Positions 22,866-33,361 of a DNA stretch of 64,000 bases are shown one piece after another. The notes under the pieces were generated by a model that ran no database searches, was not told the origin of the DNA, and saw nothing but the letters and a program-made list of their open reading frames with translations. The translations under genes and the position numbers were made by a program. This stretch comes from Adineta steineri (lineage: Eukaryota; Rotifera; Eurotatoria; Adinetida; Adinetidae): the NCBI GenBank assembly GCA_905250115.1, contig CAJNOI010000090.1, positions 124,001-188,000 on the forward strand, given 5' to 3'. Numbering within the stretch: position 1 is the first letter of the stretch; every line of letters starts with the position of its first letter.

Positions 22866-23245
22866 CTAGGAAGATACGTGAGGTATTAAAAAGCTTTTGA
22901 GCTTAAGTTTTGTCTAAAAGTAGGAGGTATGCGGACTAGGAAAAATCTAAGAGGATATGGGCACAAATTAAGATTTAATTGAGATATCGACTTTTTACGA
23001 ATATTGTTGAATACATGGATATTTTAAAAGCATTATATCTCGTTAGTGCTTAGTCTAAAAATTCTGAAACTTTGATTTTGTCGAAAAAACGGGGTCCCGT
23101 AGGAATAGTCTAGTAAAAAGTCGATATCTAACCCAAGCTTCAACTTGCGCTCATATCTTCTTAGACTTTTTCTAATCTATACACTCTCTACTTATAGAAA
23201 AAATTTGAGCTTCAAAGTTTTTTAACACCTCGAGTGGTTCCCTAG
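22866..23245. mobile_element. Foldback / long-inverted-repeat element
   Basis: The left arm 22866-22999 and right arm 23113-23245 are imperfect reverse complements over ~130 bp. Both begin CTAGG at the outside and end GATATCGACTTTTTAC at the inside; matched stretches include AAAATCTAAGAGGATATG against AAAGTCTAAGAAGATATG. The 113-bp spacer contains GGGGTCCCGTAGG. No coding capacity. The structure fits a foldback transposon or a MITE with long arms. I could not settle a target-site duplication. Confidence 0.65.
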
Positions 23246-23699
23246 TTAGACTATTCATGTCATGAATGCATGATTTTTATAAATATTATTTTTATTTTTA
23301 GCTTGCTAATGAGATGAATATAAATGATATTTTTCTCATTAACTAAAAGTTAATAGCAAAAAAAGAAAGAAACACGTCATTTTCCATAATATAGGACATT
23401 GTCACTTGAAACATTTTCAAGTTGATTATTCATCCAGAAATTCAATAATAATTTTCAATTTCAGAGTTTTAAATGAATTTTCATAATAATAGAGCACCTA
23501 GATAAATTAATCAATATTTTTTATTCGCTCATATATGAATATCAGAGTTGTAGAGAGAGCCATAATTAGTATGAAACTATATAAACTAATTTTAAATAAG
23601 GTGTATCTTTCATAATTATCGTTTTCTTAACAATTATTTTGAATAATGTATCTCTTGTCAAATAATTTATGTAAACATATTATTTAGTTAATCGTCACA

Positions 23700-26496
23700 A
23701 TGTTGAACTTATATTTTGAACAACTATGGTTGACAACGATATTTTTATCAATGTATGTAATATCTCATGGAATACATGAACAATACTAATAGATATTTTC
23801 ATTTAGATTTTCATTTGAAGAATATCGAGCTCTAACTATTTGTCCAAACATGACTTGGTCATCCAATGGAACAACAATTGCTGGTTCATCGTTAGGCTTA
23901 TCGAACAACACTGCAGCATATCTTAAAAAGCCACAGGACGCATTCGTTGATCAGAATGGTACTCTGTATGTTCTAGATAGTGGAAATCTTCGAGTGCAAG
24001 TTTTTTTTCCAAATTCGACTATTGGAACAACAATCATCAATGGCACTTCTGGTTCTAAGCTGAATCAATTCTATACGAGTAATTTTATCTTTTAATAATC
24101 AATATTTAGATTTTCTGGCTTTTATTTATTTCAGTGGATGGTATTAGTGTAGATCTTAGTGGAAATATTTATATCCTTGATCATGGAAATGAACGTGCGA
24201 CTAAATGGGTACCTGGTGCAGTCAATGGAACAGTTGTTGCTGGTAATAATGGCATGGGTAATCGTAGTAATCAACTAAATCTTCCTTATGGATTCTTTGT
24301 TGATCCCATTACATTATTCATTTGGATTGCTGATACTTATAATAGTCGCATCGTTCGATGGGAATCCCCATCAACAGGTATTATTGTTTGTGGAAGTAAT
24401 GGAACAAGATCGGATCAATTCTACTCACCATTTGGACTATTTGTTGATACAATCAACTCGAACACGATTTATGTTGCAGATACATTTAATCATCGAGTTC
24501 AAATGTGGTTACAAGGAGCAACTAATGGCACCACAATAGCTGGCCAAACAAGCGTTTGTGGTTCGGGACTTAATCAACTCTGTAATCCAGAGTCAGTCAT
24601 TGTAGATACAAATGGGTATATATATATTGCAGATAATACGTTCTGTCGTATTATGCGATGGAAGATAGGATCAACTTCTGGTACGATGATAGCTGGAGAC
24701 TCAATATTTGGATCATTGCCAAACCAATTGTATTATCCATACAATATTAAATTTGATCCAAATGGAGCCCTTATTATTGCTGATACTTATAATAATCGTG
24801 TTCAAAAGTTCGTCGCTTCTTGTGGTAAGTTTCAAACATGTCAAAATAAGTTTTATCAAAATATAGATGGAATTTATTTTCTAGGAACAATATTTTAAAG
24901 AGTAGTTATCATCTATGAGATATTTTGAGATTAGTTTCTATAAATTATTTAATGATTTAATCATGTTTTAATAGAAAATATAACAAGCACACCGTTAACA
25001 CCAATGACCAGTCGTCTGACATCAATTAATAAGAAATTTGTCTTACTAAAAAATCCTGTATTTTTTCTGCTTTAAAATATCGCATCAACAACTCGTTTTA
25101 TAACATTTTCAAGTAAATAGATAAACGATTTTTCCCAGAAAAAAAATATTATTCATTTAACAAAAAGAAACCATTTCACTATTAAAATAATGGAGAAATA
25201 TTTGACTCACTAAACAACTAACTCAAATAAATGTTTAATAGAATATTTAAAGAAAAATTGAAATAACTATCTCTCCTTTTGTTTATATTTTTAACAGTAA
25301 TGACAAACTTATCATCTACGTCAAAAGTCTCAACTTCGCCAACCACAATAAGATTGAGTTCAAATCTATCCATGACATCAACCTCCACAACAACAACAAG
25401 TTCTTCAACAAGATCAACCAGTTCGACAACAAGCTCAACATCAACAAGTTCAACAACATCCACTTTCTCAACAACCTCAACAATAACAACATCAAGTACT
25501 TCAACGAGTTCGACGACAACAACAACAACAACAACATCATCAAGCTCAACAACAACAAGCCCAACAACGTCATCAAGCTCAACAACAACAACAACAACAA
25601 CAGCAACAAGCTCAACAACAACATCAACAGATTCAACAACAGCAACAGCAACAGATTCAACTACAACATCAACAACAAGTTCAACCACAACAACAACATC
25701 AGCAGATTCAACAACAACATCAACAACAAGCTCCATAGCAACAAGTTCAACAACATCAGCAGATTCAACAACAATATCAACAACAAGTTCAACTACAACA
25801 ACACCATCAGCAGATTCAACAACAACATCAACAACAAGCGCAACAGCAACAAGTTCAACAACATCAGCAGATTCAACAACAACATCAATAACAAGTTCAA
25901 CCACAGCAATAACAGATTCAACAACAACAAGCTCAACAACAATATCAACGGATTCAACAACAAGTTCAACCACAACAACTAGCTCAACAGCAACAAGCTC
26001 ANNNNNNNNNNCAACAACAAGTTCAACCACAACAACTAGCTCAACAGCAACAAGCTCAACAACAACAATTTTCTCTACAACATCATCAAGTTCAACTTCC
26101 TTAACAACATCAAGAAGTTCCATTTCATCAACAACTTCAATTTTAACCGATATGTTCATGACGTCAGTAAAGTCAACTGCATCAACAATACCAAATTCCT
26201 CGATACCAGCAACCACAACAATATCAAATTCGGTAACGAGTTCAATTTTAATCGTTATGCTGAATATGTCAAGAACCTCAACATTATCAACGGCATCGGG
26301 TCTATCGAACACTTCAACTGTAGCGGCTTTGTCGTCAACAGAATCAAGTTCATCGGCAACTTCAGTGCTAATCAATAGGTTTACGTCATCAGAAGGATTA
26401 ACAACAAATAGACAAACATCATTCGCTTACGTTCCTACTGGTCCTCAATGGCTTTTAATACTCTTTTGTTCCGTTATCATCTTACTGAATAAGTAA
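23700..26496 (+). CDS. NHL-repeat protein with Ser/Thr mucin-like stalk
   Basis: Exons 23700-23752, 23807-24078, 24135-24824 and 25298-26496 join in frame to ~737 residues, counting the 10-N gap at 26002-26011 as stated. The hydrophobic N-terminus (MLNLYFEQLWLTTIFLS) looks like a signal peptide or anchor. An NHL propeller follows (YVLDSGNLRVQVFF, YILDHGNERATKW, WIADTYNSRIVRW, YVADTFNHRVQMW). The last exon encodes ~340 residues almost wholly Ser/Thr and ends in a hydrophobic tail (GPQWLLILFCSVIILLNK), as in a GPI signal or short anchor. The layout suggests a heavily O-glycosylated surface protein. An alternative exon at ~24976-25074 is open after an AG and would give a short form without the stalk; this is uncertain. 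AATAAA lies near 26595. Confidence 0.82.
25378..26100 (+). repeat. (CAACAA/TCAACA) coding minisatellite
   Basis: Long run of ACA, TCA, AGC and ACT codons with higher-order units such as GCAGATTCAACAACAACATC repeated several times. The assembly breaks inside it (10 N at 26002-26011), and the block just after the gap repeats the block just before it, so the repeat number is unreliable. The reverse strand is open for 385 codons by composition alone. Confidence 0.85.
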
Positions 26497-26822
26497 ATGG
26501 AACAATTCACCTCAAAACGTATGCCTTCATTTTGCTTTTATTGTTCATGAATCATTTGCTTTAATTGTTCGTGATTTATTTGCTTTTTGTTTATCAATAA
26601 ATTCAAATACTTGCATTATTTCTCAAAGTTTTAGATTCACCTTTTATGCTACAAATTCTTATATATTAAATTAATAGATCTTAATATAATTAATGAAAAG
26701 TATTGAATTTCAACATGAAGATATATAATGTTGAAATAAATGCTGGCAATCAATCTTAATACATTGCGTATTTAATGCAAAAACAGCTCTTAATCAAACA
26801 TTGCTGTAGAAATTCTACACGC

Positions 26823-26945
26823 AAGGGTGTGAGTGTGGGTATGGACGGGTGTGGGCGAGTGTAGGTGGGATGTGTATGGATGAGGATCTGGGTGTGGTTG
26901 TTTGTATTCTTCTTATTTATTACTTACACCCACACCTACACCCTC
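26823..26945. repeat. Long telomere-like hairpin element
   Basis: An extended G-rich arm (AAGGGTGTGAGTGTGGGTAT, GGGTGTGGGCGAGTGTAGG, GATCTGGGTGTGG) and a C-rich return after ~25 nt (ACACCCACACCTACACCC). One of the largest copies, downstream of the second NHL gene. It seeds a spurious 61-codon frame at 26865-27050. Confidence 0.75.
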
Positions 26946-27160
26946 ATTCTGTCTCAGCACCGAATTCGCACCATGATCAAAAGTAAAATCGAGAAAGGAA
27001 GTAAAAGCGATAAGGATCTTTTTCTGTTTACATTATTATATGTAAACTAAGTTGGAAAGAAAAAGTGCAACGTACAAATACCGCATGCATTCGCAAGTTG
27101 AAGTGATTTTGTAAACTATTCTGAAGAAAAAACGTATTAACCAAATAAAACTTCGAAACA

Positions 27161-27369
27161 GTAAGTTAAACAAAGATGTGTGTGTGTGTGGATGTCTTTT
27201 GAAACAGAATCTTGATTTTCACAATATATTTCAGATAGAAAAAATGGTTGAAAAAGTATCACAATGTGTTGATTCATGTAAATGTTGCGAATTTGGAGGA
27301 TATTGGCCATCGCTAGAAAGTGATCAATGTGGCGGTTGTGGACATCCTTATAGTTCCCATGGCTGCTGA
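27161..27369 (+). CDS. 41-residue Cys-rich miniprotein
   Basis: ATG 27244 opens a 41-codon frame ending TGA 27367-27369. Seven cysteines plus a CGHPYSSH segment give the pattern C-x3-C-x-CC-x13-C-x2-CGHx4H-x-C. The CxxCGH...H part resembles a small zinc-binding knuckle, which is inference. A good 5'-UTR intron, GTAAGT at 27161 to TTTCAG ending 27234, precedes the start by nine bases and supports real expression. No signal peptide, so cytosolic or nuclear. I cannot name the family; similar small proteins with a C..CGH tail occur in fungi, from memory. Confidence 0.55.
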
Positions 27370-28193
27370 AGATTTGATAAATTTATTCATAATAAGCACA
27401 GAACTTTTTTATTTTTTAAAATAGAAATCCACTCTGACACTTCACCCTTGTTCTTTTGCTTGACCCTTTGAGTTCTGTACTTTTTTTACCAAAATAAATT
27501 TAATGAAATATGATATCAAGTAACTAGACGGCACCAGAACACATATATATAAGTCATAATAAAATGCGGCTAATGATATTACAATTAAAACAGCATGAGC
27601 CCACAGCCACACCCACCTCTAATATATCATCATAATCATAATAACATGTGGCAAGTCAACAATTATATCGATGGTTAGCACCATTAGATATTTCTGAATA
27701 ATATTAGTTTAACTGTGAGATGAGGATCAGTAATGGTGAGTGGGTGCGACTCCTCTTCAATTTCTACACCTAGATTCGCACCTACACCCTATAAAACTTT
27801 ATCATTATTTTCATTGGTATTTATGGTAGGAATAAATATTGTTAAGAAAGTTTTCTTTTTGTTTTGTTTTTAAATGTTTAATTAATTTCGAATAAATCGC
27901 ACACTCACACCCTTAAGATAGTTTATGAATTTTGTTACATGTTGGAAACTTTCAATTTTTTAATGTTTTGAATGACTCACTTTCAAAATAAAAACCCATT
28001 TATTTTTTACTTTGCATTTGTCTCACTCTGAAGTTCATATTTTTTCCACCAAGATGACTCAATAAATCTACACACTTGTTGTTTTTTTTCTGTGTCTATG
28101 TTGGAAACTATTATGCAATTATAAATATTACATTCTTTCATTTTTTGAATAACGAACGCTTTATTATTGATTTACAACATTGAAAATATCTAT
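27370..28193. other. Intergenic stretch with eroded telomere-like patches
   Basis: No gene. Three C-rich or paired patches occur: 27598-27620 (CCCACAGCCACACCCACC), 27733-27790 (GTGAGTGGGTGCG ... CGCACCTACACCC) and 27898-27920 (ACACTCACACCCTTAAG). The second is a recognisable hairpin; the others are half copies. Confidence 0.5.
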
Positions 28194-30208
28194 ATGGAAC
28201 AAATTAAACGTCAACGAAGTAATAGTGTGAATAATTGTGATAATAATAAAAAACAAAAGATAGAAGGTAAAATATACATAGAATTCTTTTTTATAATTTC
28301 TATTTTTTTTTTCAGTTGAGACGAATTGGTGAGTCAACAAAAAAATATTCGTTAAAATGAATGTTCTTCTTTTTGTTTTAGTTTATTAAAAGAATTTGTC
28401 ACATGTTTTGAAGATCTGTCTAATGAATTAATCTATGAAATATTTGAATTATTAGATTTTCATCATGTTTATAAAGCTTTTTATTCACTTAATACACGAT
28501 TTTATAATCTTATAGTTAATTCAACTGTTCCAATTGACATTAATCTTTCCTCTATATCAAAATCGACATTTGAACGATACAATAAAGATATTATTCTTCA
28601 GAATAAACATCGAATTCATTCATTACATTTATCAAATCCGTGTTTATATGATGATATTTCTTCACCAATTCATATTCTATCCCAGTTTCTTCGTCTTGAA
28701 ACACTTAGTCTTAATAATATAGAATCAATACATCTTGAGTATCTCCTTCCTACATTAGTTTCTTTATCATGCCTCTCTTCATTGTCTATCACATCTAACG
28801 ACATTATTCGAAATAAGACTTCTATCTATTCTCAGATAGTTCGTCTGCCTGCATTAAAATATTGCAGCTTATCGTTGAAAAGATCAAATTGTGGTGAATC
28901 ATCATTGTCGACAGTCAATGAATACAGTCCCATCGAACACTTGATCATCAAACATGATATAACCACCAATGAACTTTACAGCTTATTATCGCATGTTCCT
29001 CAACTTCGTCGTTTATATGTTTCTGATATATGCAATTCGTGGTGGAAAGATATAAAAACATCTGTATTTGTATTACCTTATTTGACGCATATTTCACTTA
29101 ATCTAAGCTCAATATACTTCAATGCACTTGAAGAAATGATGATAGATATTTTTAATCAAGTACAAGTTTTACATATTTCTATACGTTATATTTACAATGA
29201 AATGTATGGCAATGCTGATAAATGGGAACAGTTGATATTATCTCACATGCCAAATTTACGTATATTCGACATTCAATATGACAGTTTGTCATACAATATT
29301 ACTACTGACAATCATAATGGTAATCAAGTGATATCGAATACTACGTCTGATAATTTTACATCTTCATTTTGGATCAAACGGCAATCGTTTTTTACACAAC
29401 AATATTTTCAAGAACAAAATAAAAATCGTACAATCTTCTATTCAACAGATCCATATAGGTATGAATAAATTAGATTTTGAATTCTACTATATGTATATTA
29501 TTTTTACTTTTTAGAAGAAAACATTATACATTGTATAACAACATTTATCAATCAACCTGTTTAAATTCGAAGGAAACGCACCTAAAATCTGTTCAAAATC
29601 TTAAAATTCAAAATGATAAAGAAACAATCAATTGTAAATATTATTTCCCAAATGCTACCACGCTTACTCTTCAAAATAAATTGTCACGTACTTATAATTT
29701 AATTTCAGTTAATCTTAGCCGTGTTATTCCTTTAAAGCAACTTACCAAATTAGTTATTGAATCTAATCCTATTTCTTTGACAAAATTAATTGAATTATTA
29801 CGTTGTACACCTCATATTCATACATTAGTACTTAAATCTATGTCACTTTATGGAATTAATTATAACTCTATCCAACAAAATCAATCTTTTCAATTGGTAT
29901 CCAATACAAATACTATTACAAACGTGACTTTTAATAGAGAAGGTACATTAGAGAAACTTCAAATACTTGTTGCATTATTCCCTCGAATCCAACATCTTAC
30001 AATAAAGCCCCATACGAAGAACTTAGAATCATGTATACGATTTCTAGTAGAGAAAACAAATCGAAATACTAATCATCTATGCTCATTATGTCTTTTAACG
30101 ACAGCTAAAAATTGGCTTACAAGATTAAACACGTTAATTGCATCTGAGACTTTACTTGATGATTATATGTTAAAAATGATCGACTGGAATCTTTATTTAT
30201 GGTGGTAA
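28194..30208 (+). CDS. F-box/LRR-like protein (bdelloid type)
   Basis: Four exons: 28194-28266, 28316-28328 (only 13 nt), 28382-29458 and 29515-30208. All phases agree and give 618 residues. A basic head (KRQRSN...KKQK) could be a nuclear signal. An F-box follows (FEDLSNELIYEIFELLDFHH), then leucine-rich segments across the remainder (LPALKYCSLSL, PYLTHISLNLS, FPRIQHLTIKP). F-box proteins recruit substrates to SCF ubiquitin ligases via Skp1, and the LRR part would bind the target. The ending (WNLYLWW) is a usual terminus for this group. The 13-nt exon encodes VETN with split codons on both sides. Its 3' end faces the minus-strand gene ending at 30398. Confidence 0.82.
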
Positions 30209-30344
30209 CGTTGATATATATTTACAAAGTATTTTGTTTTTTAATTTTATTCTTTATTAATAAACAAGAAAACATATCATTATATGACGTTAAATTTTTC
30301 ATAGCATAAATATCAAGTCATACGAATAAAAGGAATCACGAAAA

Positions 30345-30405
30345 TAAGGGTGCGAAAATTGATAAAATAAAGAAAAGACACTCACACCTGCACACCCTCA
30401 AGATG
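30345..30405. repeat. Telomere-like hairpin in a convergent gap
   Basis: AAGGGTGCGAAAA, ~25-nt spacer (AAAGAAAAGA), then ACTCACACCTGCACACCCTC plus AAGATG. The C-rich arm overlaps the last codons of the downstream minus-strand gene (30398). Confidence 0.6.
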
Positions 30406-30922
30406 AGTCAACAGCATTTTTTACAATCAAATTCAAATAAATCATTGCCTTTGTCCATGGTGAATCTGTATGTATAATTTTTTTATCACCTTTACTAGCA
30501 GTAATCTCCAGTTTCTGTGCATAAATACACATTTGTAGACGATCTGGATCATTATTCAATGTAAATTTAATTGCATTATTTAGATTTGATGGATCCAATA
30601 TCTTCACGGCAAAAGTCCATTCATCTGGTAAAATATCACAATCAGTTTTAGACCATGGTAAACTCATACTGTCGATTTTGTTAAATTTCTGCGTGATATT
30701 TTCTTCAGTATCAGCTTGTGGATAAATTTTTTCGTTGAAAATAAAACGCATTCTTCCACAAAAGCTTGTATCCTCCTTTGGAATGTAATCATAGATGTAA
30801 TAACCGTTCTTATGTGTACCATGAAGTTCTCCGCCCGTAATATTTAACGAGATATGACTATATCGCATTAACAGTGCATGTTGAATTTGGGAATTAATAT
30901 AGTTTTCTTCTTCGGCTGACAT
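30398..30922 (-). CDS. Unknown 174-residue protein
   Basis: Single-exon frame starting MSAEEENYINSQIQHALLMR. The sequence is globular, with mixed charged and aromatic residues, no signal peptide and no membrane segment. Phrases such as LNNDPDRLQMCIYAQKLEIT and TDSPWTKAMIYLNLIVKN suggest beta-strands and a closing helix. No family recognised. Unusually, the final codons (VDSS-stop) lie inside the C-rich arm of a telomere-like hairpin, so the element supplies part of the 3' coding end. Coding status rests on composition and length only. Confidence 0.55.
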   Translation of the reverse strand: MSAEEENYINSQIQHALLMRYSHISLNITGGELHGTHKNGYYIYDYIPKEDTSFCGRMRFIFNEKIYPQADTEENITQKFNKIDSMSLPWSKTDCDILPDEWTFAVKILDPSNLNNAIKFTLNNDPDRLQMCIYAQKLEITASKGDKKIIHTDSPWTKAMIYLNLIVKNAVDSS

Positions 30923-31376
30923 GATTGCGTATATAAGAGAATGTTGTTTAACACATAAAATTTATCGAAAGAAAAAAATACTAAGGTAGATAAGATATAT
31001 CTCATGATTGTTAGACATGCGTTAGTAGATTATTCTGATTCACAATTTATGATGAAACGAACAAGCAGAAAAATGAATCACTATCATAGTATGAAACATG
31101 AAATCATAAAAACACGTGGAAGATACTGTAATTCATTGTAATAGATTTTAAGAAACTCTTTTTCTCTTTAGTCTGATAGAGAAAGTGTATTACCTTTGCG
31201 AATGTGAAGGTGTACACCATTTGAAAATTTCACTCAGATCAAATTTTTGGTATATGAAACAGACAAAACAATATTACTTATTACTGAGTATTACAATATG
31301 AAAAGATTCTATGAGAATAAGAACACCTGCCACACGGAATATATATATGAAAACAGATGCGTTTATAGACACAATC
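30923..31376. other. Divergent intergenic region
   Basis: 454 bp between the unknown minus-strand gene and the esterase gene, presumably holding both promoters. No defined motif seen. Confidence 0.4.
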
Positions 31377-32348
31377 ATGAGGTATAGCTTCTTTTTTGTT
31401 AAACTTGCTTTTGCTCTCTGCAATCTAATTAATTACTGTACAAGTGATATACCCAATTTTGTCTCAGGTTTTGGTCTAACAGTATGTTCTTCCACTCAAC
31501 TTAGTAATGAACTTTATGAAGTAGTTGTATCATCAAATGAAGTGCTTGGTAATCAAATCATTCGAATACTTGTCCCACAAAATTATTCTACCAGTGGTAA
31601 TAATCATCGTTATCCCGTCCTTTATTTATTACATGGCGCATATGCTGATGCCACAGCTTGGACAGGTGCAGCTCAAGATGTGACTGGTAATAAATCTTTA
31701 ATTGCTGTCATGCCTAACGGTGGTCCATTTGGTTTCTATACTAATTGGATGATTCCTGGTAGTCTTGCTCCACAAAATTGGCGAATATTTCATATGGAAC
31801 AATTAGTTCCTTGGATTGATTTTAATTTACGAACAGTAGATAAAAAACAAGGTCGCGCTATAGCTGGTCTTTCTATGGGTGGATATGGTGCTATTCATTA
31901 TGCAGAATTATATTCGTATAATTTTATTTATGCTGCTAGTTTTTCTGGTGCTCTTGATTTGCTTGATCCACAAGTACAAAATCTTATTCTACATTTAACA
32001 ACAATCGATGATAAACCACTTGTTGGTCCATTTGGTTATCCTTCTGAACCATTAAGTTCAAATGGATGGTTTGCACAAGATACAATCACTCGAGTTGCAC
32101 AACTACGTGACATACATATAGCATTGTATAATGGTAATAATGATTATACGGATTCGACATTTCTTCCTGGTTGTTATCGTTTACGTGATTTATTAGTATT
32201 ATTGAATATTCCAGTTTATTTCGATGATTATGGAGATGGGCAATCGATTGGACATGGTTGTGATGGAAAACATGATTGGGCATGTTGGAAGGCCTCATTT
32301 ATTGATGTTTTACCTCGCATGATGGCTGTCTTACAACAGGGATATTAA
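31377..32348 (+). CDS. Secreted esterase of the antigen-85/esterase-D type
   Basis: Alpha/beta hydrolase of 323 residues from ATG 31377. I choose this start over the upstream in-frame ATG at 31311 because it begins a good signal peptide (MRYSFFFVKLAFALCNLINY). The core shows YPVLYLLHGAYADATAW (oxyanion region) and the nucleophile elbow GLSMGGYGA with Ser166. A likely acid is Asp in YNGNNDYTD, and the catalytic His is in GHGCDGKHDWACW. The family (Pfam putative esterase) includes bacterial mycolyltransferases, feruloyl esterases and S-formylglutathione hydrolase. The best resemblance is to secreted actinobacterial esterases, so transfer from bacteria is plausible. Intronless. The substrate is probably an acylated sugar or carbohydrate ester, not provable here. 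Confidence 0.78.
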   Translation: MRYSFFFVKLAFALCNLINYCTSDIPNFVSGFGLTVCSSTQLSNELYEVVVSSNEVLGNQIIRILVPQNYSTSGNNHRYPVLYLLHGAYADATAWTGAAQDVTGNKSLIAVMPNGGPFGFYTNWMIPGSLAPQNWRIFHMEQLVPWIDFNLRTVDKKQGRAIAGLSMGGYGAIHYAELYSYNFIYAASFSGALDLLDPQVQNLILHLTTIDDKPLVGPFGYPSEPLSSNGWFAQDTITRVAQLRDIHIALYNGNNDYTDSTFLPGCYRLRDLLVLLNIPVYFDDYGDGQSIGHGCDGKHDWACWKASFIDVLPRMMAVLQQGY

Positions 32349-32523
32349 AAGTATCGATGTAGCTTAGATAAATCAGAGATATTCACAACCAAAATAAAAA
32401 CATTTCATTTTAATTATAGTAGTTTTAATCAATAGTGCATAATAAACGATGAAAAATATTTTCCTCTTCTAGGACAATTTTCAATCTACTGAAAACTTTC
32501 TTTACGTTCACTATGATAATGGA

Positions 32524-32570
32524 TCCTGAGGGTGTCGGCGAAGAGAAAAGATACCAACACCTATACCTTC
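32524..32570. repeat. Telomere-like hairpin, divergent
   Basis: CCTGAGGGTGTCGGCG, spacer AAGAGAAAAGAT, then ACCAACACCTATACCTTC. It lies between the esterase 3' end and the GNAT fragment 3' end. Confidence 0.5.
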
Positions 32571-32711
32571 GTTCAACATTTCTAGACAACATAACCTTCC
32601 TGCTTAGTATTTTATAACAGAATATCGATCTTCGACTGACATATAGTTTTTGCATAAATATCATAAATGATTTTCAAAGATTTATTTTGCATTTGACATA
32701 TGATCACCAAC

Positions 32712-32920
32712 TTATTTAAATCCACATTTCTCATAGAAACGAATTGCATTTATATTCTTGTAGTAGACTTCAAGAAGAATACGATTTCGTTGAGAATCAG
32801 AAAATTTTCTACTTCTTTTGTTCTGATAAAAGAATTTTTATAAAAAAAAAACGAGATTCTCTAATTTTACCAATAAGATTTTCATCAATATCATTATGTA
32901 ATAAAGATAGCTCCTAGTAA
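32712..32920 (-). pseudogene. GNAT acetyltransferase C-terminal fragment
   Basis: On the minus strand an open run encodes RILLEVYYKNINAIRFYEKC followed by GFK and TAA at 32712-32714. This is the typical end of GNAT N-acetyltransferases (LEV...N..A...YEK.GF, the last acetyl-CoA motif). A preceding short run (LSLLHNDIDENLI) around 32880-32915 may be an earlier exon, but an in-frame stop precedes it and the join is out of phase. No N-terminal part found. Best read as a decayed gene remnant. Confidence 0.55.
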
Positions 32921-33361
32921 CTATACTAATATGCTGCTCATATAATATTTTCTGTGTATTTTTCATTTTTTAAAATATACTTTTCCATAGTATAAAGACG
33001 ACTGGCACACTGATAATATTTTATAGTTTTTAGTTGATCGTTATGTATTTTTAACATTCAACTTTGCTCTTGATTTATATCATATTTCACGAATTACTTT
33101 TTCAATGAGTTTTATGTTATTTACAATTATTACAGGTAAAAAAATAATTTCTTTTCTAGCACGTGTACTTTACATATTGTCGTAGAAAAAGAAGAGAGCA
33201 TGCTTTTATTATCAAATACGATGTATATATTTTTACTTATTCGTATGATAAGAAAAATATACGGTTGACTTAACGAATAAGAAAAAATATGTTTATACAG
33301 TTTTTCTTTCCTCACAATTTCATCGATATTAAACTGAAAGAATAAAACGAAATATTCAGTC

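Noticed and set aside
25218..26375. 385-codon minus-strand open frame rich in Val/Glu/Leu
   Set aside because: Exact antisense of the Ser/Thr minisatellite. Low complexity keeps several frames open, and the plus strand has consistent splice phases with the NHL domain.
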